64,000 nucleotides of DNA, taken from Pelagimonas varians (GTDB taxonomy: Bacteria; Pseudomonadota; Alphaproteobacteria; Rhodobacterales; Rhodobacteraceae). The position numbers and the translations under genes were made by a program. The stretch's first letter is position 1. Every line of letters begins with the position of its first letter. Location of the stretch: the NCBI RefSeq assembly GCF_003208435.1, contig NZ_QKMF01000011.1, positions 62,001-126,000 on the forward strand, in the 5' to 3' direction. This document shows, one piece after another, positions 29,765 through 38,597 of the stretch. Below the pieces are notes generated by a model, which was not told where the DNA came from, did no database searches, and worked only from the letters and a program-made list of their open reading frames with translations.

Positions 29765-30976
29765 CTAGACAGCGCCCAATGTCTGGGCAATGCGGTCTGC
29801 CAAACGTGCGGCAACGGCATCTTTGCCCATACGCGGCCATGCCTCGGACCCGTCCTCGGAAATCAGAACCACGGCATTTTCCGACCCGCCCATGATACCG
29901 GTTTCAGGCGAAACATCATTGGCAACAATCCAGTCACAGCCCTTGCGCACCCGCTTGGAGGTGGCGTTTTCAACAACGTCATCCGTTTCAGCCGCAAATC
30001 CAACCACCAGCCCCGGACGCCCATCTGTCATTTGCGAAACTTCGGCCAGAATGTCAGGGTTTTCAGCAAACTCCAGAACAGGCAAACCCGCTTTTGTCTT
30101 CTTGATCTTGCTGCGTGAGGCGCTGGCAACACGCCAATCGGCAACCGCCGCGGCAAAAACACCTGCATCAACCGGAAGCGACGACAGCACCGCATCGCGC
30201 ATTTCTTGCGCGGTTTCGATCTCAATGATCTGCACGCCGGTCGGGCGCGCGGCCTCTGCAGGGCCTGTGACAAAAATCACTTCGGCCCCCAGTGAACGCA
30301 GGGCATTTGCAATTGCCGTGCCTTGCGATCCAGAGGACCGGTTGGCGATATATCGCACCGGATCAATCGGCTCATGCGTCGGACCAGAGGTAACAAGAAT
30401 CCTGCGCCCGTGTAACGGGCCGTCTGCCAGCGCCGTTTCGACCGCTGCGACAATTTCCATAGGTTCGGCCATCCGGCCGGGGCCGTATTCGCCGCAGGCC
30501 ATGTCACCCTCGTTGGGGCCAACTACAGCAACACCATCACCTTGTAAGGTCATCAAATTGCGCTGTGTGGCCGGATGATCCCACATGCGGACGTTCATCG
30601 ACGGGGCCATCATCACCGGCGTGTCCGTCGCCATCAACAATGTGGTGGCCAAATCATTGGCATGCCCGTTTGCCATTTTAGCCATCAAATCCGCCGTGGC
30701 CGGAGCAACCAAAACCAAATCCGCAACGCGGCTGAGCTGGATATGGCCCATCTCCGCCTCTTTGGTCAGGTCAAACAGGTCACGGTGCACCTCTTCGCCG
30801 GCCAGCGCTGACACAGACAGAGGGGTCACAAATTCTTCGGATGCGCGGGTCATCACCGGGCTGACAACAGCGCCACGTTCACGCAACCGGCGGATCAGGT
30901 CGAGGCATTTATATGCCGCTATCCCACCGCCAATAATCAAAAGAATGCGTTTGCCTGTCAGTTTGCCCATCTGCAT
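29765..30976 (-). CDS. coaBC: Bifunctional phosphopantothenoylcysteine decarboxylase / phosphopantothenate-cysteine ligase
   Basis: Two consecutive steps of coenzyme A synthesis on one chain of 403 residues. The N-terminal FMN flavoprotein decarboxylase (CoaC, about 1-190) includes IIGGGIAAYKCLDLIRRL, APATADLMAKMANGHANDL and the PSMNVRMW motif. The C-terminal ligase (CoaB) starts around RILVTSGPTHEPIDPVRYI, with NRSSGSQGTAIA. The first ATG is at 30976; a second ATG two codons later (30970) is better spaced from GGGG and may be the true start. It is the first gene of the coaBC-dut-ThiF-like run. Confidence 0.96.
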   Translation of the reverse strand: MQMGKLTGKRILLIIGGGIAAYKCLDLIRRLRERGAVVSPVMTRASEEFVTPLSVSALAGEEVHRDLFDLTKEAEMGHIQLSRVADLVLVAPATADLMAKMANGHANDLATTLLMATDTPVMMAPSMNVRMWDHPATQRNLMTLQGDGVAVVGPNEGDMACGEYGPGRMAEPMEIVAAVETALADGPLHGRRILVTSGPTHEPIDPVRYIANRSSGSQGTAIANALRSLGAEVIFVTGPAEAARPTGVQIIEIETAQEMRDAVLSSLPVDAGVFAAAVADWRVASASRSKIKKTKAGLPVLEFAENPDILAEVSQMTDGRPGLVVGFAAETDDVVENATSKRVRKGCDWIVANDVSPETGIMGGSENAVVLISEDGSEAWPRMGKDAVAARLADRIAQTLGAV

Positions 30977-31047
30977 GACCCCACTTGCCTATCGTCTTTG
31001 ATCAAGTGTTACGCCCGCCGCGCCCAAGATACAACGCGCTCGCATGA

Positions 31048-31818
31048 CTACTGAAAGGCGGCGCAGGGGTCTTCCCGCGGGGTTGGGGGGCTGTAGGCGA
31101 TTTCATCAAATAACCCGTCAGGCGCACCACCGCCCTCTTCGCCCTGTCCCAAGGCTGTCACAGTCAAATCCGGCATCGAAATAGCCAAAATCGCCGGAGC
31201 ACCCCAATCCTTACGGGCGTGCCCATTGCCGGTGATCACCGCGACGGGACCACCGGTGTCTTCAATAGCTGCAATAATAGACCGCGCCAAAGCTGCGTCG
31301 CGCAACCGCTGCATGTTGACCATCATCGGTAGCATTTCTGCGGGCAACGCATCGCAATGGGCCGCAAGCTGCATCGCTTCGCGCGCGATTTGTTGATCTG
31401 AAGGCAAAGGTTGATCCAACCCGAAACGCCCCGAATCCACACCAAATACAGCCTCGACAGGTTCCGACATCAACCGACGTGCATCTTCACGCGGCACAGC
31501 TGCACCAAATATCTGGGCAGTCGGTACAGCAGTGAAAATCGGATAGTACATGCCAAAATCAGGCCAACCACTGTCATCCCACCGCAAAGCGGCCTGCAAC
31601 GCACTTTGATCACCAAGCAAATCAGGTTCAACCAAAGCGGCCTGTTCAGCCGTCAGCATTTCAAACACCAGCGCTTTCGGCTGCAACGCGAATACGCGCT
31701 CGGCTTGCCGCGCATGGTGGCCGGGGTTGTCGTGGGTCTCCCCTAGAAAATGCACATCCTGCGCCATTACTGCGGCAGGACATGCCAGCAGCGCAAGCGC
31801 CATCAGAACATGTCTCAT
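31048..31818 (-). CDS. ChaN family haem-binding-type lipoprotein or periplasmic protein
   Basis: A 256-residue exported protein. The N-terminus MRHVLMALALLACPAAVMAQ can be read as a signal peptide cut after AVMA or as a lipobox ending at Cys13 (LLAC, not ideal). The mature part begins DVHFLGETHDNPGHHARQ, the ChaN hallmark, and contains VAVITGNGHARKDWG near the end. ChaN of Campylobacter binds cofacial haems and takes part in iron uptake; the local role is unknown. Its ATG overlaps the rpoH stop codon (ATGA), so the two are translated from one mRNA, which links it to the RpoH-type stress response. Confidence 0.87.
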   Translation of the reverse strand: MRHVLMALALLACPAAVMAQDVHFLGETHDNPGHHARQAERVFALQPKALVFEMLTAEQAALVEPDLLGDQSALQAALRWDDSGWPDFGMYYPIFTAVPTAQIFGAAVPREDARRLMSEPVEAVFGVDSGRFGLDQPLPSDQQIAREAMQLAAHCDALPAEMLPMMVNMQRLRDAALARSIIAAIEDTGGPVAVITGNGHARKDWGAPAILAISMPDLTVTALGQGEEGGGAPDGLFDEIAYSPPTPREDPCAAFQ

Positions 31819-32693
31819 GCCAAGAATTGATGCACCTCGTCGGCATTGCCTTCAAGAGTTTTACGCATTTTGGTCATCGCAACCGCTTCGACCTGCCGGA
31901 TCCGTTCTTTTGAAAGCTTCAGTTCCAGCCCCAAGCTTTCCAACGTACGCGGATCCTCCCGCAGTTTGCGTTCGCGAACGATAAACCGTTCCCGGTCACT
32001 GAGAGCAGACATAGCGCCCAGCAGCCAATTCCGCATCTGCTGCGTATCATGGCGGTCGGCGACGATCTCATCCGCCTGTGCGCCTTCGTCCGCCAAGGCA
32101 TCAATCCATTCACGTCCTTCGTCTTCGGTGGACTGGGTAGCGTTCAAAGAATAGTCCGACCCGGAAAGGCGGCCCTGCATCATTTCGACATCGCGCAACG
32201 GCACGCCAATTTCTGTGGCAATCTTGTGCCGCAACTGATGTCCATCCAAAGCCACCCCATCAGAAGACGCATCACGTTCGATCTGCGCCTGCACCCGTTT
32301 CATATTGAAAAACAGCGACTTTTGCGCCGATGTTGACCCCGTGCGCACCATCGAATGGTTGCGCATCACATAATCCTGAATCGATGCTTTGATCCACCAG
32401 ATTGCATAGGTCGAAAATCGCACGCCACGATCAGGATCAAATTTATCAGCTGCTTTCATCAGGCCCAGACCCGCTTCTTGGATCAGGTCGTTCATCGGCG
32501 CGCCGTAGCGTTTGAATTTCGATGCCTGCGAAATCGCCAAGCGCATGTACGCGTTGATCAGGCGATGCAGCGATTTTTCATCGCGGTCGTCACGCCAAGC
32601 CCGCGCCAACATGGTCTCGGTCTCTGCATCCAGCAGTTCGGCCTTCATGGCCTTGCGCGGAAGACTGCGGTCATTCAATCCATCGAGTGCCAT
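31815..32693 (-). CDS. rpoH: RNA polymerase sigma-32 family factor, RpoHII-like
   Basis: An alternative sigma factor of 292 residues. Region 2 is DLIQEAGLGLMKAADKFDPD followed by GVRFSTYAIWWIKASIQDYV; region 4 ends DPRTLESLGLELKLSKERIR, then QVEAVAMTKMRKTL. The start MALDGLNDRSLPRKAMKAEL and RNHSMVRTGSTSAQKSLFFN resemble the second RpoH of Rhodobacter sphaeroides (RpoHII), which acts in the singlet oxygen and general stress response. The ATG at 32693 has GGGGG upstream. It is cotranscribed with chaN. Class II rather than class I is my judgement from the sequence. Confidence 0.88.
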   Translation of the reverse strand: MALDGLNDRSLPRKAMKAELLDAETETMLARAWRDDRDEKSLHRLINAYMRLAISQASKFKRYGAPMNDLIQEAGLGLMKAADKFDPDRGVRFSTYAIWWIKASIQDYVMRNHSMVRTGSTSAQKSLFFNMKRVQAQIERDASSDGVALDGHQLRHKIATEIGVPLRDVEMMQGRLSGSDYSLNATQSTEDEGREWIDALADEGAQADEIVADRHDTQQMRNWLLGAMSALSDRERFIVRERKLREDPRTLESLGLELKLSKERIRQVEAVAMTKMRKTLEGNADEVHQFLA

Positions 32694-32725
32694 CAAAAAC
32701 CCCCTATCGGTTTGTTGTTCACTGC

Positions 32726-32755
32726 GTAATACGTCTGCAGACGCGGATTGGATCA
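32726..32755 (-). promoter_or_regulatory. Candidate RpoE-type promoter of rpoH-chaN
   Basis: On the minus strand TGATCC (32755-32750) is followed after exactly 18 bp by TATTAC (32731-32726), 33 nt before the rpoH start. In Rhodobacter sphaeroides, RpoE-dependent promoters, including that of rpoHII, have TGATCC near -35 and TAAGA near -10 at this spacing. The -35 matches fully; the -10 only partly. Confidence 0.45.
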
Positions 32756-32894
32756 AATGTGGGGTATAAAAAGTTTAACACACCCCACAATGACGGACCT
32801 GTGATCAGAGTTGCTGATAACCCCGCGCACAGATCTGAATTTCCTAACAGCGTGTTCTGTGATTACCCTGCGGACAAGCGAACAGGAGATTTCA

Positions 32895-33758
32895 ATGAGT
32901 TATAAGCTTTTCATCGGTGACTACACATTTTCCAGCTGGTCCTTGCGCGGCTGGTTGATGCTGAAACGTTTTGGGATTCCGTTTGACCCAACCTTAGTCG
33001 AGTTTGATGTCGACAGTGTTGCTAATCAACTGTCTGCCCACAAACCGGCCCGCACAGTGCCGACACTGGTGACCGACACCGGTGATGTTTTGTGGGACAG
33101 TCTGGCTATCGCCGAAGAACTGGCAACCCGCCACCCCGAAGCCGGACTTTGGCCCGCTGACCCGTCCTTGCGCGCGCTGGCGCGGAATTTGGCAGCAGAA
33201 ATGCACTGCGGTTATGGGGCATTGCGCGATGAGTGCCCCATGAACTTGGGTGTGAGCTATAGCAGTTTTATGCCCTCCGAGGCCACATTGGCCGATGTCG
33301 CGCGCATTGATGAGGTCTGGTCATTTGCGCTCGAAAAATCAGGTGGTCCTTGGCTCTGTGGTGATTATTCAGCGGCGGACGCTATGTTTGCACCCATCGC
33401 TGGCCGCATCGCGGGATACGGCTTGGACATGAGCGAAGCCGCGCAGGCCTATGTCGACCGCCATCTTTCTGATCCAGCCTTTCGGCAATGGCGCGCAATG
33501 GGCGAGGCCCGCAATGTCCGGTTGCCTTGGTATGCGCGTGATTTTGACACCAAGCCTTGGCCCGGCCCAGCCCCCTTGGAGGCAAAAATTGTCGAAACCG
33601 GCACGGCAGAGAACGCCAATTGCCCCTATTCCGGCCGCCCTGTAACCCATTTATTCGAAGTACAAGGCCGCACTTTCGGGGTTTGCAACGGGTTTTGCCA
33701 AGCCAAAACCGTATCAGATCCTGCGGCTTGGCCTCAGTTCATGGCTTTGATGAATTAA
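32895..33758 (+). CDS. Glutathione S-transferase with C-terminal Cys-rich extension
   Basis: A 287-residue protein. Residues 1-85 form a GST thioredoxin-like domain (FIGDYTFSSWSLRGWLML, then ARTVPTLVTDTGDVLWDSLA), followed by the helical GST domain to about residue 205. The last 45 residues add a segment with NCPYSGRPVTHLFEVQGR and FGVCNGFCQAKTVSDPAAWP: three Cys in a CPYSG...CNGFC layout that resembles small metal-binding (YHS/TRASH-like) modules. The role of the extension is unknown. I chose the ATG at 32895, six nt after AGGAG; the frame is open further upstream without conservation. Confidence 0.87.
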   Translation: MSYKLFIGDYTFSSWSLRGWLMLKRFGIPFDPTLVEFDVDSVANQLSAHKPARTVPTLVTDTGDVLWDSLAIAEELATRHPEAGLWPADPSLRALARNLAAEMHCGYGALRDECPMNLGVSYSSFMPSEATLADVARIDEVWSFALEKSGGPWLCGDYSAADAMFAPIAGRIAGYGLDMSEAAQAYVDRHLSDPAFRQWRAMGEARNVRLPWYARDFDTKPWPGPAPLEAKIVETGTAENANCPYSGRPVTHLFEVQGRTFGVCNGFCQAKTVSDPAAWPQFMALMN

Positions 33759-33774
33759 CACTTTTACCGCGCAG

Positions 33775-33788
33775 TTAACCTTTATTAA
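33775..33788 (+). promoter_or_regulatory. CtrA-like motif upstream of comM
   Basis: TTAA (33775-33778) and TTAA (33785-33788) are separated by six bases, in a TTAACC context, 44 bp upstream of comM. The CtrA consensus has seven bases between the half-sites, so this is a near match. It is included because CtrA controls competence genes, comM among them, in Rhodobacter capsulatus. Confidence 0.3.
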
Positions 33789-33831
33789 ACCAAGATGACC
33801 CATTTCTTACTCTTGGGTAAGGAGTGGGTTC

Positions 33832-35346
33832 ATGGTTGCACATGCCTATACAGTTGCGTTCGAAGGGGTCGAAGCCCGCACGGTAGAAGTCCAATGTGCG
33901 ATAACACCGGGTCTTCCTGCCTTTTCAATCGTCGGATTGCCCGACAAAGCCGTTTCAGAGGCCCGTGATCGGGTGCGCACCGCGCTCGCCTCTCTTGCGA
34001 TTGCCCTGCCCTCAAAACGGATCACCATTAACCTGTCTCCTGCCGATTTGCCAAAAGAAGGGTCTCACTTTGACCTGCCCATCGCTTTGGGATTGCTGGC
34101 AGCCTTGGAAATCATTCCGTCTGATGCGGTGGCGCAAACCGTGGCTTTGGGTGAATTATCCTTGGATGGCGCTTTGGTTCCGGTTCTGGGGGCGATGCCC
34201 GCCGCAATGTCCGCCGCAGAACATGAACGCGCCTTGCTGTGCCCAACGGCGTCCGGGCCAGAGGCCGCTTGGGTCGAGGCCTGCACAGTAATCGCAGCCA
34301 AAACCCTGTTGGATGTGGTGCGCCACTTTACCGGTCAAACCGTTTTAGAACCCGCGACCCGCGGCGAAGTCAATTTGGACGCCAATCCGCGGGACCTGCG
34401 TGATGTAAAAGGTCAGGAGCGGGCGAAACGTGCATTGGAAATTTCGGCGGCGGGGCGGCACCACTTGTTTATGGCCGGAACGCCCGGTTCTGGAAAATCC
34501 ATGATGGCCGCCCGCCTACCTGGAATTTTGCCACCGCTCAGCCCGATCGAAGCTTTGGAAACATCAATGATCCATTCTGTGGCGGGCATCTTGAACGAAG
34601 GCGGGATTTCACGCGCCCGCCCGTTTCGAAAGCCACATCACACAGCCTCTATGGCTGCGATCATCGGCGGTGGCCGCGGGGCTAAACCCGGCGAAGTCAG
34701 CATGGCCCATAATGGCGTGCTTTTCCTTGATGAATTCCCGGAATTTCAGCGCCAAGTTCTGGAAACGCTACGCCAGCCCGTCGAAACCGGAGAGGTCATG
34801 GTCGCGCGCGCGAATGCACATATCAACTATTCGTGCCGGTTTTTGTTGGTTGCAGCCGCCAACCCCTGCAAATGCGGTTATCTTGCAGACCCTGCCCGCG
34901 CCTGTTCGCGCGCACCAGTTTGCGGAGAAGACTATTTGGGCCGCATTTCCGGCCCCTTGATGGACCGCTTCGACCTCCGGATCGAAGTGCCGCCCGTCGC
35001 AGTGACTGACCTCGACCTGCCGACATCGGGTGACTCAAGCGCCCGCGTCGCAGAGCGAGTGGCCCGTGCCCGCGCAGTGCAAACGGACCGCTACAAAGGC
35101 AAGGACGGGTTGCGCACAAATGCCGACGCCGAAGGACAGGTACTGGAAGAAATCACGCAGCTGGATAGCGAAAGCCGCGATCTTCTGGTGCGCGCCGCCG
35201 ATCGGTTTGGCTTGTCCGCACGAGGGTATCATCGGGTCTTGCGGGTCGCCCGTACGATCGCAGACCTAGACGGTAGTGCAGATCTGCACCGGCCACACAT
35301 CGCCGAAGCACTGTCTTATCGTCTGGTTTCAGCCAGAGAATCCTGA
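33832..35346 (+). CDS. comM: ComM / YifB family AAA+ ATPase
   Basis: A Mg-chelatase-like helicase of 504 residues that promotes branch migration of incoming DNA during natural transformation. An N-terminal Lon-protease-like domain (AYTVAFEGVEARTVEVQCAI, then LPAFSIVGLPDKAVSEARDR) precedes the AAA+ core with Walker A GTPGSGKSMM, Walker B LFLDEFPEF, and a zinc-binding segment NPCKCGYLADPARACSRAPV, followed by C. The C-terminal Mg_chelatase_C domain holds DRFGLSARGYHRVLRVARTI. The length is normal. Its 3' end overlaps the convergent hydrolase gene by 31 bp. Confidence 0.95.
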   Translation: MVAHAYTVAFEGVEARTVEVQCAITPGLPAFSIVGLPDKAVSEARDRVRTALASLAIALPSKRITINLSPADLPKEGSHFDLPIALGLLAALEIIPSDAVAQTVALGELSLDGALVPVLGAMPAAMSAAEHERALLCPTASGPEAAWVEACTVIAAKTLLDVVRHFTGQTVLEPATRGEVNLDANPRDLRDVKGQERAKRALEISAAGRHHLFMAGTPGSGKSMMAARLPGILPPLSPIEALETSMIHSVAGILNEGGISRARPFRKPHHTASMAAIIGGGRGAKPGEVSMAHNGVLFLDEFPEFQRQVLETLRQPVETGEVMVARANAHINYSCRFLLVAAANPCKCGYLADPARACSRAPVCGEDYLGRISGPLMDRFDLRIEVPPVAVTDLDLPTSGDSSARVAERVARARAVQTDRYKGKDGLRTNADAEGQVLEEITQLDSESRDLLVRAADRFGLSARGYHRVLRVARTIADLDGSADLHRPHIAEALSYRLVSARES

Positions 35347-36215
35347 GCGAATTTGGCAACCTGTTTTAGGCTTGCCCGCGCTTCTGGTACCCAGCCGTCC
35401 AGCAGTTGCCAAACGTGCGGCGCGCCCGCCTCGACCTGCATCTCGACGCGGGCCCCGAAATCTCGCAACCGGTCACACATACGCAGCGCGTCATCTTGCA
35501 AGATTTCACTGTCCGAATACTGAATCAAAACCGGACAACACTCAGGAAACGTTCCAAAAATCGGCGAAATTCGTGGGTCACTGGCATCAAAACCCGCCAA
35601 AATGATATCTGCCAGCGCTTCGAACAGCTCCGAGGGCAAGATGGCCTCGCTGTCTTTGTTGCGCTGCAAGCTTTCGCTTTGCATCGTGAAATCCACAACT
35701 GGCGAAAACGCAAACGCCCCGGCAGGCAGTGTCCCTCGATTGCACAGTTCAGACAACACCGCCATCGCCAGACCGCCGCCAGCAGAATCCCCGCCGATGA
35801 TTACATCCTTTGGGGCAAACCCCTGCGCCATCAATGCATCCCATGCCGCGAGGCAATCTTCAAAAGCAGCTGGTGCAATCGCCTCAGGGGCTAAACGATA
35901 ATCCGGCGCGCAGACTTCTAACTCGGACAGCTGAGACAAGCGGCCCAGCATTCCAGTATGCGTTTCCGGACTGCCAGCAACATAGCCGCCACCGTGAAAA
36001 TACAAGATAGCTTTGCCGGGTTTGCAGCGCCCACAGGCGAACCAATGCAAATTCTGGTCCCGCAAATAATGCCGCAATAAGGGCGGGTGGCGAAACACCA
36101 GCCCCGCCATCAAATCCATCCCTTTACGCGCGCTCATCGGCCCGTCACATTTGCTTAACAAAGGTTTGAGCAAAAGCCGCTGCTGCGCGCTCATGAATTC
36201 GAGCTGCCAACTCAT
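35316..36215 (-). CDS. Alpha/beta hydrolase, hormone-sensitive lipase family
   Basis: A 299-residue esterase/lipase-type enzyme. HGGGYVAGSPETH (about residues 74-86) forms the oxyanion hole, GDSAGGGLAMAVL (about 143-155) contains the nucleophile Ser, SDSEILQDDA supplies the Asp, and GAPHVWQLLD the His. The substrate is unknown. Its ATG overlaps the gshB stop (ATGA), so it is translated from the gshB mRNA, and its 3' end overlaps comM by 31 bp on the other strand. There is no signal peptide. Confidence 0.9.
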   Translation of the reverse strand: MSWQLEFMSAQQRLLLKPLLSKCDGPMSARKGMDLMAGLVFRHPPLLRHYLRDQNLHWFACGRCKPGKAILYFHGGGYVAGSPETHTGMLGRLSQLSELEVCAPDYRLAPEAIAPAAFEDCLAAWDALMAQGFAPKDVIIGGDSAGGGLAMAVLSELCNRGTLPAGAFAFSPVVDFTMQSESLQRNKDSEAILPSELFEALADIILAGFDASDPRISPIFGTFPECCPVLIQYSDSEILQDDALRMCDRLRDFGARVEMQVEAGAPHVWQLLDGWVPEARASLKQVAKFAQDSLAETRR

Positions 36216-37147
36216 CCCAGTTTGGCTTCGATCGCTTGCCAGATTTTCTCCGCGACATTGATGCCGTCAAACCGCTCAAGCTCTTGAATACCGGTGGGCG
36301 AAGTGACGTTGATTTCGGTCAGATAGTCGCCAATCACATCAATCCCGACAAAAACCTGCCCTTTGTCGCGCAAAGTCGGCCCAATTGCCTTGCAAATCTC
36401 AAGGTCGCGCGCCGTCAATTCCACCTTTTCAGGCCGCCCACCGACATGCATGTTAGAGCGCACTTCGCCGGCCGCTGGCACACGGTTGATCGCGCCCACT
36501 GGCTCACCGTCGACCAAAATCACCCGCTTGTCCCCCGCTGTCACAGCAGGCAGGTACTTTTGTACGATCAACGGTTCGCGTGAAAATCCGGTGAACAATT
36601 CATGCAATGAACTGAGGTTGCGGTCATTGGCGTCAAGTTTGAACACACCGGCACCGCCATTGCCATATAGCGGCTTTAGGATCACATCCCCATGGCGATC
36701 CTTGAATTCACGGATCGTCCGCAAATCCCGCGCCACTGTTGTCGGGGGTGTCAAATCAGGAAAGTTTAGAACCAGGAGTTTTTCTGGATAATTGCGCACC
36801 CAGAACGGATCATTGACCACCAACGTATGTTCGGCCAAACGGTCCAGCAAATGTGTCGTCGTGATGTAATGCATGTCAAACGGTGGATCTTGGCGCAGCC
36901 AAATCACGTCATAATCTTCCAGATCAACCTTTTCCTCCGGCCCCAAAATGGCCGGAATTCCAGCAACCCGCTGCATCGTCATCTTGTGACCGCGCGCGGT
37001 GATCCTGCCTTCTTCATATGCCAGCTGATCGGGGCCGTAGTAAAACAGCTCATGACCGCGCGCCTGCGCCTCTTCGGCGAGGCGAAAGCTGCTGTCCGCG
37101 TTGATGTCGACACCCATGATCGGGTCCATTTGAAAGGCGATTTTCAT
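36212..37147 (-). CDS. gshB: Glutathione synthase
   Basis: ATP-grasp ligase joining gamma-glutamylcysteine and glycine, 311 residues. It starts MKIAFQMDPIMGVDINADSS, with DVIWLRQDPPFDMHYITTTH, the ATP-grasp KPLYGNGGAGVFKL, and the end DYLTEINVTSPTGIQELERF. The ATG at 37147 has GGGGAAG a few nt upstream; the frame is open 54 nt further upstream without conservation. It is cotranscribed with the overlapping hydrolase gene. The two GSTs in the window would use its product. Confidence 0.97.
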   Translation of the reverse strand: MKIAFQMDPIMGVDINADSSFRLAEEAQARGHELFYYGPDQLAYEEGRITARGHKMTMQRVAGIPAILGPEEKVDLEDYDVIWLRQDPPFDMHYITTTHLLDRLAEHTLVVNDPFWVRNYPEKLLVLNFPDLTPPTTVARDLRTIREFKDRHGDVILKPLYGNGGAGVFKLDANDRNLSSLHELFTGFSREPLIVQKYLPAVTAGDKRVILVDGEPVGAINRVPAAGEVRSNMHVGGRPEKVELTARDLEICKAIGPTLRDKGQVFVGIDVIGDYLTEINVTSPTGIQELERFDGINVAEKIWQAIEAKLG

Positions 37148-37216
37148 AGTGCTTCCCCAAAACTTCCTGCAATAGATGGCGCAAGGTCGCTCTAGGTTCA
37201 ATGGCTCTGCAGGGCC

Positions 37217-37591
37217 TTAGTGGCCAAAGGCGTTTTCGATCACGCGAATTTCACCGCGCTCATTCACCAAAGCCACATCAAAACGAACGTCCGTCAATGC
37301 ACCGCGCGGCTGTGTTCCCAAAAATTCTGCTGCGGCTTGTTGCAAGCGCAGCATTTGACGTTCGGACAATCGCAGCACGGCCCGCTCAAAATCCCGACTT
37401 TTCTTGACCTCGATGAAAATCAATCCGTCGCCATCGCGCACGGCCAAGTCAATTTCTCCGCCTTGTCCGCGCCAGCGTTGGCAAACGATCGGATAGCCGC
37501 GCCGTTCATAATCGCGTGCCACGCAGTCTTCTGCGGCGACACCTGCGTGGAATCCTGTGCTGCCTTGGTTGCGCCGTGCGGCTAATGTCAT
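37217..37591 (-). CDS. YraN / UPF0102 family protein, endonuclease-like
   Basis: A 124-residue protein with a Holliday-junction-resolvase-like PD-(D/E)XK fold. GFHAGVAAEDCVARDYERRG leads into WRGQGGEIDLAVRDGDGLIF and IEVKKSRDF, giving the GEIDL and EVK motifs of the family. The function is not established. The start overlaps the rsmI stop codon by 4 nt (ATGA), the usual rsmI-yraN arrangement. gshB is downstream on the same strand after 69 bp and may be part of the same transcript. Confidence 0.93.
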   Translation of the reverse strand: MTLAARRNQGSTGFHAGVAAEDCVARDYERRGYPIVCQRWRGQGGEIDLAVRDGDGLIFIEVKKSRDFERAVLRLSERQMLRLQQAAAEFLGTQPRGALTDVRFDVALVNERGEIRVIENAFGH

Positions 37592-38508
37592 TCGAGGTCC
37601 TCTTCGGAGCGCGCCAACTGCATCGCCATTTGATAAACGGGACGCCGTTTGACACCAAATTTACCGGATACAAAATCAGCCGCATCGCGCACCGACATGT
37701 TTTCCAAGGCCAAGGATAGCTCTTGTTCCATTAACTCTTCACTAAGCTGAGCTTTTTCGCCTTTGCCAATCAGTACAACAATTTCGCCTTTGACCTGATT
37801 TTCCGAATAAAACGCGGCCAGGTCCGCAAGACTACCCCGCCGGGTTTCTTCGAATTTCTTGGTGATCTCGCGGCACACAGCGGCCGGTCGGTCAGGGCCC
37901 AGTTCGGAAACAGCGTCCTTGAGCATGCCAGCCAACCGCTTGGGGGATTCGTAAAAGGCCAAGGTTGCGGGAACTTCACCCAGCTCTTTCAACCCGCGCT
38001 TGCGCGCGCCTGTCGCGTTCGGCAAAAAACCCGCGAACAAAAACCGGTCCGTCGGCAATCCCGCCAAGGTTAGCGCCGTCACAACCGCCGAAGGCCCCGG
38101 CGCACTGGTGAGGGGCAAGCCTTCTTCTTGGACCGCGCGGGCCAAATCAAAACCCGGGTCGGAAATCATCGGGGTGCCCGCTTCGGATGCGTAGGCCACC
38201 GATTTACCAGCCTGAAGCTGCGAAACCAGCTTGGGCCGCGCACGCGCACCATTGTGTTCATGGTAGGCGATCACCGGCCGGTCCCCCAAAGGGATTGCGT
38301 GAATTTCCATCAGGTGGCGTAAGCTGCGGGTGTCTTCGGCGGCCAAAACATCCACGTCGCGCAAAATATCCAGCGTGCGCAACGTGATATCACGGGCATT
38401 GCCGATCGGCGTCGCAACCAAATAGAGCCCGGCCGCTAGCTTTTGACGCGCGACATGTGGTTTTTCCCCGTCATTCATTGCGCCAATACCTGTGTTGTTC
38501 GGATTCAT
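37588..38508 (-). CDS. rsmI: 16S rRNA (cytidine1402-2'-O)-methyltransferase RsmI
   Basis: Methylates the ribose of C1402 in 16S rRNA, tuning decoding in the P site. Of 306 residues, LYLVATPIGNARDITLRTLD is the diagnostic start of the tetrapyrrole-methylase-like fold, followed by AEDTRSLRHLM and SEAGTPMISDPGFDL. I chose the ATG at 38508, with GAGGGG seven nt upstream; a GTG at 38523 and an ATG at 38478 are alternatives. It is divergent from the activator lipoprotein gene, with 89 bp between starts, and upstream of yraN. Confidence 0.95.
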   Translation of the reverse strand: MNPNNTGIGAMNDGEKPHVARQKLAAGLYLVATPIGNARDITLRTLDILRDVDVLAAEDTRSLRHLMEIHAIPLGDRPVIAYHEHNGARARPKLVSQLQAGKSVAYASEAGTPMISDPGFDLARAVQEEGLPLTSAPGPSAVVTALTLAGLPTDRFLFAGFLPNATGARKRGLKELGEVPATLAFYESPKRLAGMLKDAVSELGPDRPAAVCREITKKFEETRRGSLADLAAFYSENQVKGEIVVLIGKGEKAQLSEELMEQELSLALENMSVRDAADFVSGKFGVKRRPVYQMAMQLARSEEDLE

Positions 38509-38597
38509 CGCTGGACCCCTCACGCTGCTTGTTTATATTCGCGCTCAATCCAGCGCAGGCCCGACCCTGCGCCCGACAACGAGGGAGTTCTTTGTCC

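Noticed and set aside
38457-38597. 47-residue extension of the activator lipoprotein
   Set aside because: It would put the signal peptide and lipobox inside the chain; the ATG at 38598 gives a proper lipoprotein start.
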